DNA from: an uncultured Porphyromonadaceae bacterium
Lineage (GTDB): Bacteria; Bacteroidota; Bacteroidia; Bacteroidales; Muribaculaceae
Length of the DNA: 30,504 nt
Assembly (NCBI GenBank): GCA_937901905.1
Contig: CALDIF010000005.1
Coordinates: 1 to 30,504 of the forward strand
Direction: 5' to 3'
The notes beneath the pieces are model-generated. The model was not told the DNA's origin, did not search any database, and saw only the letters and a list, made by a program, of their open reading frames with translations. Positions 23,849 to 30,504 of the stretch are shown here, one piece after another (the stretch's first letter is position 1; each line of letters starts with the position of its first letter). The translations under genes were made by a program, and so were the position numbers.

Positions 23849-26800
23849 TTACGCTTTATACATGACCACTCGCAGCGACCACCCGTCCATGTCCAGCAGG
23901 TTCATGTTGGGCGTGTCGTCGGTCAACGGGGCAGTGGTGATAGCGGTGGCAAGCACTTGCGAGGCTATCATGTCACCATGCTCGTTGAGTACACCGGTGA
24001 TGCGCTCGTCGTTGTCGACCGTGAGCGTTATCTTGTCGGTTATCTCAAGGTCTGTTGCCTTACGCAAGTTTTGTATGCGATTAACCAGTTCGCGGGCGAC
24101 ACCCTCGCGCTGCAACGCGTCGGTGACGGTGATGTCGAGTGCCACGGTGAGCGTGCCGTCATTAGCGACGAGCCACCCGGGAATGTCCTCGCTGTACACT
24201 TCCACGTCGGCAAGGTCGACCGTGATCGAATTGCCGTCCACGACGAGCGCGACGTGACCGTCACGTTCGAGCGTGTTTATGTCGGTCTGCTCCATCTGTG
24301 TCAGTGCGGCTGCGATACCTTTCATTAACTTGCCGAACTTGGGTCCCAATTTCTTGAAATCGGGTTTGACACGCTTGACCAGTACACCACTGTCGCCACT
24401 CACCAAATTCACTTCCTTGACGTTGACCTCGGTCTTCACGAGATCGGCAATCGCTTCGAGGCGTACACGTGAGGCATTGTCCATGACGGGCACCATGATG
24501 GCGCGCAGCGGTTGTCTCACCTTGAGGTCACTCTTGCGACGCAATGCAAGCACCATCGATGTCAGTTCTTGCGCCATGTGCATGCGAGCCTCCAACTCGT
24601 TGTCAATGAGAGAGGTGTCGGCATCGGGGTATGCGGCAAGATGAACCGAACGGGTCTCGTCTTGGGTCAGGTCACGGTATAGCATGTCGGCGTAGAACGG
24701 TGCCACCGGAGCCATGAGCAGCGATACTTTGAGCAAACACTCGTGCAGGGTCTGATAGGCGGCGAGTTTGTCTGTCGTCATTTCGCCTGCCCAGTAGCGA
24801 CGGCGATTGAGTCGCACGTACCAGTTGCTCAAGTGGTCGCTCACAAACTCGCTGATGGCGCGTGCAGCGCGCGTCGTCTCATAGTCATCGAGGTCGGCGC
24901 GTACCGACGCTATCAAACTGTTAAGTTTGCTGATTATCCAGCGGTCTATCTCGGGACGCTCGGCAACGGGCACTGCCTTGTCGTCGAGCGAGAAACCGTC
25001 AACGTTGGCATAGAGAGTAAAGAACGAGTAGGTGTTTTGCAACGTGCCGAAGAACTTGTTGATTACTTCGGTCACGCCCTCGTCGTTATACTTGAGGTTT
25101 TCCCAGGGTACGGTATTGGTCACCATGTACCAGCGCAGGGGGTCGATGCCGTGTTGTTGAATTGCTTCAAACGGATTGACCGTGTTGCCCTTGCGCTTGC
25201 TCATTTTCTCGCCGTTGCGGTCAAGAACGAGACCATTGGAAATTACACTGCGGAAAGCGACACTGTCGCACACCATGGTGCTGATGGCATGCAGCGTGAA
25301 GAACCAACCGCGTGTTTGGTCGACACCCTCGGCAATGAAGTCGGCGGGGAAGAAACTGCCTGCGTTGACCGCCTCGGCGTTCTCGAACGGGTAGTGCAGT
25401 TGGGCGTAAGGCATTGCACCGCTGTCAAACCACACGTCAATCAAGTCGGGCTCGCGACGCATGGGAGCACCGGTGTCGCTCACCAGAACGATGTTGTCGA
25501 CATCGGGACGGTGAAGGTCAATGCGCTCATAGTTCTCATCGCTGTAGTCGCCGGGCACAAATCCCGCATCGCGGTAGGGGTTGGAACTCATTACACCGGC
25601 AGCGACAGCCTTGTCAATCTCCTCGTATAACTCGGCTATTGAGCCTATGCACTTCAATTCGCCGGTTTCGCTGCGCCAAATGGGCAATGGAGTGCCCCAA
25701 TAGCGGCTGCGACTCAAGTTCCAATCGTTCAGGTTTTCCAACCATTTGCCGAAGCGTCCCGTACCGGTGTGCTCGGGCTTCCAATGTATGCTTTTGTTGA
25801 GTTCCACCATGCGGTCGCGACACGCGGTGCTGCGAATGAACCAACTGTCCAACGGGTAGTACAGCACGGGCTTGTCGGTGCGCCAGCAGTGGGGGTAATT
25901 GTGTATATGTTTCTCGAGCCTGAACGCGGTGCCATCGCCTTTCATGCGGATACACATGTAGATGTTGAGATCTTCATCGAGTGTAGCGGCTCTCTCATCG
26001 TACACGTTGTCGACGGTGTACTTGGGGTCGTAGGCATTCTTAACATAGCGACCGGCATACTCGCCGTAAAGTTCCATGTCGACGAAGCGAGCGAGGAAGT
26101 CGGGGTCGATGTCCTCGGGTTTGTAATACTTCCCGGTAAAGTCGACCATGGGACGAGTTTCGCCGGCCTTGTTAACAATGAACAACGAGGGTACACCGGC
26201 GGCACGTGCCACGGCAGCATCATCGGCACCGAACGTTGGCGCGATGTGTACGATACCCGTACCGTCCTCGGTGGTGACATAGTCGCCCGGAATGACGCGG
26301 AATGCACGGTCTTCACGCGAAACCACCGTGCCGTCATCGAGTTTTTCAACCGGCTTTACCCACGGGAATAACTGACGGTAGCGCATGCCGACCAATTCTG
26401 TGCCGGTGAAGTGAGCCACAACACGATAGGGTAGCACTTTGCCACCGGCTGTGTATTTCATGGGCTTTTCGGCACCCTCGGGCTTGAAGTGACTGTTGAG
26501 CAATGTAGCGGCAAGAATGTAGGTAGCCGGAGCACCGGTATAGGGGTTGAAACTCTCAACCGCCACATACTCGATCTTGGGACCGATGCACAACGCGGTG
26601 TTGCTCGGTAATGTCCACGGTGTAGTGGTCCATGCCAATATCTTGATTTCGGCAAATTGAGGGTCAACGGCTGCAAGCACCCGCTTGACGACAGGGTGCT
26701 CGTCGTTGATTACACTGAACTGTGCCACGGCGGTCTGATCTTTCACATCGCGGTAACAACCCGGCATATTCAACTCGTGGCTGCTAAGTCCCGTGCCTGC

Positions 26801-27355
26801 TGCAGGCGAGTAGGGTTGTATGGTATATCCCTTGTACAACAATCCCTTGTCAAACAGTTGGCGCAGCAACCACCACAGTGTCTCGATGTAACTGTTTTTA
26901 TAGGTGATGTACGGGTCGTTGAGGTCAACCCAATATCCCATGCGACGTGTGAGGTCGGTCCATTGGTCGGTGTATTTCATCACAGCACGGCGACACGCGG
27001 CATTATAGTCGGCAACGCTGATGCTGTGACCGATGTCCTCCTTGGTGATGCCTAACTCTTTTTCCACACCCAATTCGACGGGCAAGCCATGTGTGTCCCA
27101 ACCGGCCTTGCGGCGCACCTGGAAACCTAGCATGGTTTTATAGCGACAGATAACGTCTTTGATGGTGCGCCCCATTACATGGTGAATACCGGGTTTGCCG
27201 TTGGCACTTGGGGGACCCTCATAGAACACGAACGACGGCGCGCCCTCGCGCTCGGCTATGCTACGGGTGAAGACATCTTCCGAGTCCCACCAGTGCAACA
27301 CCTCGTCGCCCACATCGGTCATAGACAATTTTTTACGTTCGGTAAATTTCTTCAT
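23849..27355 (-). CDS. ileS: Isoleucyl-tRNA synthetase (IleRS)
   Basis: 1,168 residues; charges tRNA-Ile and edits misactivated valine. Class I signatures are GPPSANGKPGIHHVMG (47-62; HHVM at 58-61 stands for HIGH) and GEKMSKRKGN (KMSKR at 717-721). AGWDTHGLPVELGVEK and WFDSGAMPYAQ are further IleRS blocks; an editing CP1 domain fills the centre. The length and motif variants fit the long eukaryote-like type 2 IleRS usual in Bacteroidetes, a class known to include mupirocin-tolerant enzymes; tolerance here is inference. A full consensus promoter precedes it with a ~65-nt leader. First gene of the ileS-dksA-lspA-DUF4296-92aa cluster. Confidence 0.96.
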   Translation of the reverse strand: MKKFTERKKLSMTDVGDEVLHWWDSEDVFTRSIAEREGAPSFVFYEGPPSANGKPGIHHVMGRTIKDVICRYKTMLGFQVRRKAGWDTHGLPVELGVEKELGITKEDIGHSISVADYNAACRRAVMKYTDQWTDLTRRMGYWVDLNDPYITYKNSYIETLWWLLRQLFDKGLLYKGYTIQPYSPAAGTGLSSHELNMPGCYRDVKDQTAVAQFSVINDEHPVVKRVLAAVDPQFAEIKILAWTTTPWTLPSNTALCIGPKIEYVAVESFNPYTGAPATYILAATLLNSHFKPEGAEKPMKYTAGGKVLPYRVVAHFTGTELVGMRYRQLFPWVKPVEKLDDGTVVSREDRAFRVIPGDYVTTEDGTGIVHIAPTFGADDAAVARAAGVPSLFIVNKAGETRPMVDFTGKYYKPEDIDPDFLARFVDMELYGEYAGRYVKNAYDPKYTVDNVYDERAATLDEDLNIYMCIRMKGDGTAFRLEKHIHNYPHCWRTDKPVLYYPLDSWFIRSTACRDRMVELNKSIHWKPEHTGTGRFGKWLENLNDWNLSRSRYWGTPLPIWRSETGELKCIGSIAELYEEIDKAVAAGVMSSNPYRDAGFVPGDYSDENYERIDLHRPDVDNIVLVSDTGAPMRREPDLIDVWFDSGAMPYAQLHYPFENAEAVNAGSFFPADFIAEGVDQTRGWFFTLHAISTMVCDSVAFRSVISNGLVLDRNGEKMSKRKGNTVNPFEAIQQHGIDPLRWYMVTNTVPWENLKYNDEGVTEVINKFFGTLQNTYSFFTLYANVDGFSLDDKAVPVAERPEIDRWIISKLNSLIASVRADLDDYETTRAARAISEFVSDHLSNWYVRLNRRRYWAGEMTTDKLAAYQTLHECLLKVSLLMAPVAPFYADMLYRDLTQDETRSVHLAAYPDADTSLIDNELEARMHMAQELTSMVLALRRKSDLKVRQPLRAIMVPVMDNASRVRLEAIADLVKTEVNVKEVNLVSGDSGVLVKRVKPDFKKLGPKFGKLMKGIAAALTQMEQTDINTLERDGHVALVVDGNSITVDLADVEVYSEDIPGWLVANDGTLTVALDITVTDALQREGVARELVNRIQNLRKATDLEITDKITLTVDNDERITGVLNEHGDMIASQVLATAITTAPLTDDTPNMNLLDMDGWSLRVVMYKA

Positions 27356-27423
27356 ATATAGTCTAATACTTTGATACAGAGTGTTTTTGTTTAAAATCCG
27401 TCGTCGACGGGTAAATTATTTCG

Positions 27424-27455
27424 CAAATTTACAAAAACTAATTTTGCTATGCAAA
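27424..27455 (-). promoter_or_regulatory. Consensus promoter of the ileS cluster
   Basis: On the minus strand TTTG (27452-27455), 20-bp spacer, TAAATTTG (27424-27431): a full Bacteroidetes -33/-7 match. The leader to the ileS ATG is about 65 nt and carries only a small CCGTC/GACGG stem near 27400-27412. No T-box is recognised. Confidence 0.8.
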
Positions 27456-27549
27456 TGCCTCTCACCATTATGAGTTATCAGTTTTCAAGTTTAGTTCAGG
27501 GTCATTTTGAGTTTAAAGAATAATATCGTTGTTAGGTGTTTCATTGTTG

Positions 27550-27586
27550 TCGGGCGTTGCGTTGAGAGACACGTCGCCCGATTTTT
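27550..27586 (+). terminator. Orphan intrinsic terminator on the plus strand
   Basis: TCGGGCG (27550-27556) pairs with CGCCCGA (27575-27581). A further inner stem (59-62 with 71-74, offset by a 2-nt bulge) closes an 8-nt loop, and TTTTTA follows directly. This is a good intrinsic terminator, but no plus-strand gene lies upstream. The 27356-27692 gap otherwise holds the ileS promoter and the vsr -7 element. Confidence 0.6.
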
Positions 27587-27638
27587 ATCCTTTGGTAAAA
27601 AGTAATTAACAACCGGGGTCTATATCGGAAAATTCCAT

Positions 27639-27646
27639 TATCTTTG
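27639..27646 (+). promoter_or_regulatory. -7 element before the truncated vsr
   Basis: TATCTTTG at 27639-27646 matches TAnnTTTG in the common TTATCTTTGCA context. No TTG is present at the -33 position. The leader to ATG 27693 would be about 43 nt. It would serve vsr, the DUF1016 nuclease and the HNH gene together. Confidence 0.5.
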
Positions 27647-27692
27647 CAGTTGCGAAAGGGCGAAAAACGTCAAATTATTTGTGCAATTCATT

Positions 27693-27971
27693 ATGGCAGA
27701 CCGCTTAACCAAAGAACAACGGCATCGTTGCATGAGCCGAATTAAAGGTCGTGACACGAAGCCGGAAATTAAGGTTAGAAAAGCATTGTGGAATGCCGGT
27801 TTCAGGTATCGCTTAAATTCTAAGAAATTACCGGGCAAACCCGACATTGTCTTGCCTAAATATAAGACAGTTGTTTTCGTTCATGGCTGTTTTTGGCATG
27901 GTCACACTTGCAAATATGCAAAATTGCCTACCACAAACGCCGAATACTCAGAATACAGAATAATTGTGTAA
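27693..27971 (+). CDS. vsr: C-terminally truncated very-short-patch-repair endonuclease (Vsr)
   Basis: 92 residues from ATG 27693 (MADRLTKEQ); intact Vsr is about 135-155. Vsr nicks next to T:G mismatches made by deamination of 5-methylcytosine. The resemblance to E. coli Vsr covers residues 1-85 and keeps E25, D51 (GKPDIVL), H64, H69 (VHGCFWHGH) and the zinc ligands C66, H71, C73. After LPTTNAEY the family sequence breaks off and six residues later the frame ends. The ~45-60 residue C-terminal part with the WECE-type fourth zinc ligand (C117 in E. coli) is missing and is not found in another frame, because the next gene starts 12 nt on. A partner cytosine methyltransferase is also absent. 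Probably inactive. Confidence 0.85.
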   Translation: MADRLTKEQRHRCMSRIKGRDTKPEIKVRKALWNAGFRYRLNSKKLPGKPDIVLPKYKTVVFVHGCFWHGHTCKYAKLPTTNAEYSEYRIIV

Positions 27972-27983
27972 ATAACTTATCTA

Positions 27984-29180
27984 ATGGCAAATTCCATTCA
28001 AATATCACAGGCAGTTGGTGCAATTAAAAGCGCAATTCTTCGAAGCCAAGAATATGCACTGCGGATCACAAATCAAAGTCAGTTAGCATTATATTATGCA
28101 ATAGGCAAATATGTATCAAATAATTCTCGCAAAGGTTACTGGGGAAAAGGGGCATTAGAGGCTATTAGTCAACAACTTAGTCTGGAAATGCCTGGCTTAA
28201 GGGGCTTTTCTGAAAGAAATCTTAAGAATATGCGTACTTTCGCCGAAAGTTGGGAATTTTCAATGCACACGGAGTTTGTTGATTATAAGGATATTACAAA
28301 TTCGGCAGACGCGTCTGCCGAATTGCCAAGTCTTTCTCCTGTACACATTCAAAACACAGACGATACTAATGTTGCCATCAATCCCTTTGAACTCTTGAAA
28401 TCTTTGACCGTTTCAAAATGGCAGACATTGTCTGCCGAATTTTGTGAAGATTTTTTCTCATTAAGCTTTTCGCATCATATTGCTATTTTATCAAAGGTGA
28501 AGTCGATGGAAGAGAGGCTCTTCTATATTCATCAAACGTCAGTGAACAGATGGAGCCTCCGTGAACTGGAGAGACAAATATCACTGAATGTATTTCAACA
28601 TCAGGGCACAATGGCCAATAACTTTCTTCAGACATTACCTCACTCACAGCAAGCATTCCGTGCAATTCAAATGTTTAAAGATTCATATCTTTTGGATTAC
28701 ATTAACACAGAGGAACTTGGGATACGTGATGTGGAGGATATTGATGAACGAATCATAGAGCAAGGAATAGTACAAAACATTAAAAAGTTCATTTTATCTT
28801 TTGGACGAGATTTCGCCTTTATGGGAAATCAATATCGAGTAGAGGCTATGGGACATGAGCATTTTATTGATTTGCTGTTTTACAATAGAGAACTGAATTG
28901 CTTAGTGGCAATAGAACTGAAGAAAGGAGAGTTTAAGACAAGTTACTTGGGGCAGCTTAATGGTTACCTTGATTTACTTGATGACTATGTAAAGAAACCA
29001 CACGAGAACCCTAGTATTGGCATCGTATTATGTAAGGATGTTGATAAGACATACGCTGAGTATATGGTTCGGTCTTATCAAAAACCAATGGGAGTTGCGA
29101 CATATCAAGTTTCATCAGATATGCCTGATAAGTTGCGAAAATCTTTACCCGAACTAGAGGAGTTGAAAAAGTTATTATAA
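27984..29180 (+). CDS. DUF1016/YhcG-type PD-(D/E)XK nuclease
   Basis: 398 residues. The N-terminal domain (YYAIGKYVSNNSRKGYWGKGALEAISQQLSLEMPGLRGFSERNLKNMRTFAESW) is the DUF1016 N-terminal type; the C-terminal domain (from about residue 230) has the nuclease core FIDLLFYN...LVAIELKKGEF with D296 and E311-L-K313 forming PD-(D/E)XK, then GQLNGYLDLLDDY. These proteins are widespread near restriction and mobile genes; the natural substrate is not settled. The linker (about residues 95-150) is variable and contains a DNA-level palindrome. The gene starts 12 nt after the truncated vsr and is followed by the HNH gene after one base, so they are one transcript. The coding sequence is AT-richer than the flanking core. 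Confidence 0.9.
   Translation: MANSIQISQAVGAIKSAILRSQEYALRITNQSQLALYYAIGKYVSNNSRKGYWGKGALEAISQQLSLEMPGLRGFSERNLKNMRTFAESWEFSMHTEFVDYKDITNSADASAELPSLSPVHIQNTDDTNVAINPFELLKSLTVSKWQTLSAEFCEDFFSLSFSHHIAILSKVKSMEERLFYIHQTSVNRWSLRELERQISLNVFQHQGTMANNFLQTLPHSQQAFRAIQMFKDSYLLDYINTEELGIRDVEDIDERIIEQGIVQNIKKFILSFGRDFAFMGNQYRVEAMGHEHFIDLLFYNRELNCLVAIELKKGEFKTSYLGQLNGYLDLLDDYVKKPHENPSIGIVLCKDVDKTYAEYMVRSYQKPMGVATYQVSSDMPDKLRKSLPELEELKKLL
28299..28324. repeat. 26-bp perfect palindrome inside the DUF1016 gene
   Basis: The 26 bases at 28299-28324 equal their own reverse complement, centred on ACGCGT. They encode part of the variable linker (SADASAE). About 100 bp on, GGCAGAC/GTCTGCC recurs as a hairpin with an ATT loop at 28420-28436 and is again followed by GAATT, encoding another LSAE. 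Confidence 0.75.
28420..28436. repeat. Second copy of the GGCAGAC inverted repeat
   Basis: GGCAGAC and GTCTGCC around a 3-nt loop, with the same arm sequence as the palindrome at 28299-28324. It falls where conserved YhcG sequence (QTLSAE) resumes, so this copy is probably ancestral and the other derived from it. Confidence 0.55.
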
Positions 29181-29181
29181 T

Positions 29182-29946
29182 ATGGCACAACGTAATTGGA
29201 CGCGAGAAGAATTGATTGTCGCCCTAAATTTGTATTGCAAAATTCCATTCAATGAAAGCCGAGCAAGCCATCCACTGGTAATTGAATACGCGAAACTGTT
29301 AGGACGCTCGCCATCGGCAATGAATCTGAAAATAGGCAATCTGGGGCGGTTTGACCCATTGCTACAAGCAAGAGGAATAACAGGATTAGTGAATGGTAGT
29401 AAACTCGATGAAATTGTTTGGAATGAATTTATGACCAATCCTGAAGCATTGACATACGAGAGCGAACTAATTTTAGCTAAGTTGAGAAGAACTAAAATCG
29501 AAACCATGTGGAACATTTCTATTGGCGACCTGCCTCAAGGTGTCGAGAAGGAGCGTATTATTCGCCAAAGAGTGAATCAGCGTTTTTTCCGAGATGCCGT
29601 AATCGCCGCTTATCATGGAACTTGCTGCGTTTCCGGGGTGTCAAACACATCATTAATTGAAGCTTGCCATATTTCGCCGTGGATAGATGATGTAAAGAAC
29701 AGAACAAATCCCCGAAATGGATTATGCCTAAATAGCTTTTTTCACAAGGCATTTGACAACTGGCTATTTACAATAACACCTGATTTTGTGATTGATATAA
29801 AGCAGGAATTAATTGATTCCGTTGATGACGATAGCTTTAGAAATTATCTTATTAAAATATCAGGGCGCAATATGTATATGCCAGAAAAATTTGCTCCTGA
29901 TGTATATTTGCTTAAAGAACATTATATAAAATATTCAAAATTGTAG
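29182..29946 (+). CDS. HNH endonuclease, restriction-type
   Basis: 254 residues. The N-terminal ~110 residues begin NWTREELIVALNLYCKIPF and include ASHPLVIEYAKLLGRSPSAMNLKIGNLGRFDP, a helical domain found ahead of several restriction-type HNH proteins and likely to recognise DNA. The C-terminal HNH_2-like nuclease carries C149-V-S-G, CHISPW with H163, RNGLCLN with N179, and FHKAFD with H188 and D192; the H, N and H residues needed for the beta-beta-alpha-metal fold are all present. The ATG is one base after the DUF1016 stop, indicating coupled translation. No methyltransferase is adjacent, so it may target modified or foreign DNA; that is inference. Confidence 0.87.
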   Translation: MAQRNWTREELIVALNLYCKIPFNESRASHPLVIEYAKLLGRSPSAMNLKIGNLGRFDPLLQARGITGLVNGSKLDEIVWNEFMTNPEALTYESELILAKLRRTKIETMWNISIGDLPQGVEKERIIRQRVNQRFFRDAVIAAYHGTCCVSGVSNTSLIEACHISPWIDDVKNRTNPRNGLCLNSFFHKAFDNWLFTITPDFVIDIKQELIDSVDDDSFRNYLIKISGRNMYMPEKFAPDVYLLKEHYIKYSKL

Positions 29947-29950
29947 TTTT

Positions 29951-30268
29951 ATGATACCAATGCCTTTAATTAAAGATGGAAATCTAAAAAACATGATATT
30001 AGGTGATATTCGGTGTCCTAAATACTTTGAAAGCATTTGTGATATACTAGATTACCTTGTGTGACTAAAACTTCATGGATACGAAAATGGATATGATGAG
30101 GATTCGATGGACGAAGATGACAATGGAATACCAATAGTTTATCAAACCAATGCGATGTGTGATTGTGTCATGGATGTGTATTTCCCATTTGATAAAGATA
30201 GGAATTTTGGAGCGCGTGACGTAGATATTATTTTTGCACTTGAAGAATGGGTGAATGATTTGTTTTAA
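29951..30268 (+). pseudogene. Small gene interrupted by an in-frame TGA
   Basis: From ATG 29951 the frame reads 37 codons (MIPMPLIKDG to LDYLV), meets TGA at 30062-30064, then stays open in the same frame for 67 more codons to TAA at 30266-30268. Both halves look like real protein: the first has CPKYFESICDILDYLV, the second is acidic (ENGYDEDSMDEDDNG) and ends DIIFALEEWVNDLF. Together they would make a ~105-residue acidic protein resembling small immunity-type proteins only in composition; no family is recognised. A downstream ATG at 30107 could start a 53-residue product. It begins 4 nt after the HNH stop, so it is or was the last gene of that cluster. A nonsense mutation, sequencing error or recoding are the options. 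Confidence 0.65.
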
Positions 30269-30331
30269 AAGTTATAATAGAACAGAAGTTATTGAGATTA
30301 GCGATTACTTGAGGAATAAAGATGGGCTTAG

Positions 30332-30390
30332 GGGTCAAATTGCAGGCTGAGAATTTCACATTGGGTGTCTATGGGTCAAATTGCAGTCTG
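30332..30390. repeat. Two direct repeats of GGGTCAAATTGCAG[G/T]CTG
   Basis: 18-bp copies at 30332-30349 and 30373-30390 differ at one base and are 41 bp apart. Multiple copies of short GGGTCAA-type repeats are characteristic of the ends of IS21-like elements, so this may be a solo insertion-sequence end; no transposase gene is present to confirm it. Confidence 0.5.
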
Positions 30391-30417
30391 CGAAAGGACC
30401 TATACGCCTAAAGATAA

Positions 30418-30442
30418 GACAAGGCGGCATTGCCGCCTTGTC
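30418..30442 (-). terminator. 11-bp hairpin terminator at the right edge
   Basis: GACAAGGCGGC (30418-30428) and its exact complement (30432-30442) enclose a 3-nt loop. On the minus strand it lies 24 nt after the stop of the partial gene at the window edge and is followed by CTTATCTTT, so it probably ends that gene. It would also stop read-through from the plus-strand nuclease cluster. Confidence 0.65.
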
Positions 30443-30466
30443 CTTAACCGATATAAATAAAGGTGA

Positions 30467-30504
30467 TTATCTTACAACGATTTTATTACCGGCAGCAATA
30501 TACA
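30467..30504 (-). CDS. C-terminal end of a T9SS-tail protein (partial)
   Basis: Reading inward from the window edge on the minus strand gives YIAAGNKIVVR then TAA (30467-30469). This is the usual end of a type IX secretion type A sorting domain (Y-I-x-x-G-x-K-x-V-V-K/R). Only 11 complete codons are visible, so the rest of the protein is unknown. A hairpin terminator follows. Confidence 0.5.
   Translation of the reverse strand, partial: YIAAGNKIVVR

Noticed and set aside
24743..25630. 295-codon plus-strand frame inside ileS
   Set aside because: Antisense shadow of the high-GC-third-position ileS gene, with no domain character.
27356..27423. Possible T-box or other tRNA-responsive leader before ileS
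   Set aside because: The leader is only ~65 nt, lacks the T-box consensus and has only a tiny stem.
30062..30064. TGA as a selenocysteine codon
   Set aside because: No convincing stem-loop immediately downstream, no selenoprotein-like context, and the gene lies in an eroding patch. Nonsense mutation is simpler.
27639..30504. CRISPR array or toxin-antitoxin pair in the accessory patch
   Set aside because: Only a two-copy 18-bp repeat at 30332-30390 with no spacer series, and no recognisable toxin or antitoxin family. The small interrupted gene is too degraded to call.

Overview
The window looks like a chromosomal stretch from a Bacteroidales bacterium, most likely from the Muribaculaceae or a close relative. 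The reasons are: many starts preceded by the Bacteroidetes promoter pattern (TTTG or TTG, 19-21 bp, TAnnTTTG) with no Shine-Dalgarno sequence; an ileS - dksA-like - lspA - DUF4296 lipoprotein cluster; an IleRS with the HHVM form of the HIGH motif; a DksA-like protein lacking its zinc cysteines; and proteins ending in a type IX secretion (T9SS) sorting tail. Genus level is inference.

Layout: (1) 1-2989, minus strand: a TMEM43-family membrane protein with a Q/P/G-rich repeat tail and an exported protein of unknown function. (2) 3254-6995, plus: etfB, etfA and an acyl-CoA dehydrogenase behind one consensus promoter, an electron-transfer flavoprotein module of the kind that can be flavin-bifurcating. 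(3) 6964-9566, minus: a truncated RhuM-family remnant, a gene-free stretch and an AsmA/TamB-like membrane-anchored protein. (4) 9826-15659, plus: a complete tripartite RND efflux operon (lipoprotein adaptor, inner-membrane pump, TolC-like lipoprotein) with operator-like repeats upstream but no linked regulator. (5) 15737-21707, plus: a perfect palindrome, lpxA, a D-2-hydroxyacid dehydrogenase, a mini T9SS-tail protein with a near-leaderless promoter, ispE, grpE, dnaJ and an RluA-family pseudouridine synthase. (6) 21726-27455, minus: ileS, dksA-like, lspA, DUF4296 lipoprotein and a 92-residue orphan, transcribed from one strong promoter. (7) 27550-30504: an AT-richer accessory patch with an orphan terminator, a C-terminally truncated Vsr, a DUF1016/YhcG PD-(D/E)XK nuclease, an HNH endonuclease, a small gene interrupted by an in-frame TGA, short repeats and the C-terminal end of a minus-strand T9SS-tail protein.

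Most of the window is housekeeping: envelope (lpxA, AsmA-like, lspA, efflux), isoprenoid precursors (ispE), protein folding (grpE, dnaJ), translation (ileS, RluA) and fermentative or redox acyl-CoA metabolism. The least ordinary part is 27.6-30.3 kb, where three different nuclease folds sit nearly end to end with signs of decay. It reads as a partly eroded defence or restriction patch. I do not see a complete, clearly new multi-gene system. The best leads are the nuclease patch, the interrupted small gene, the regulatory repeats of the efflux operon, the palindrome before lpxA and the orphan terminator upstream of ileS.
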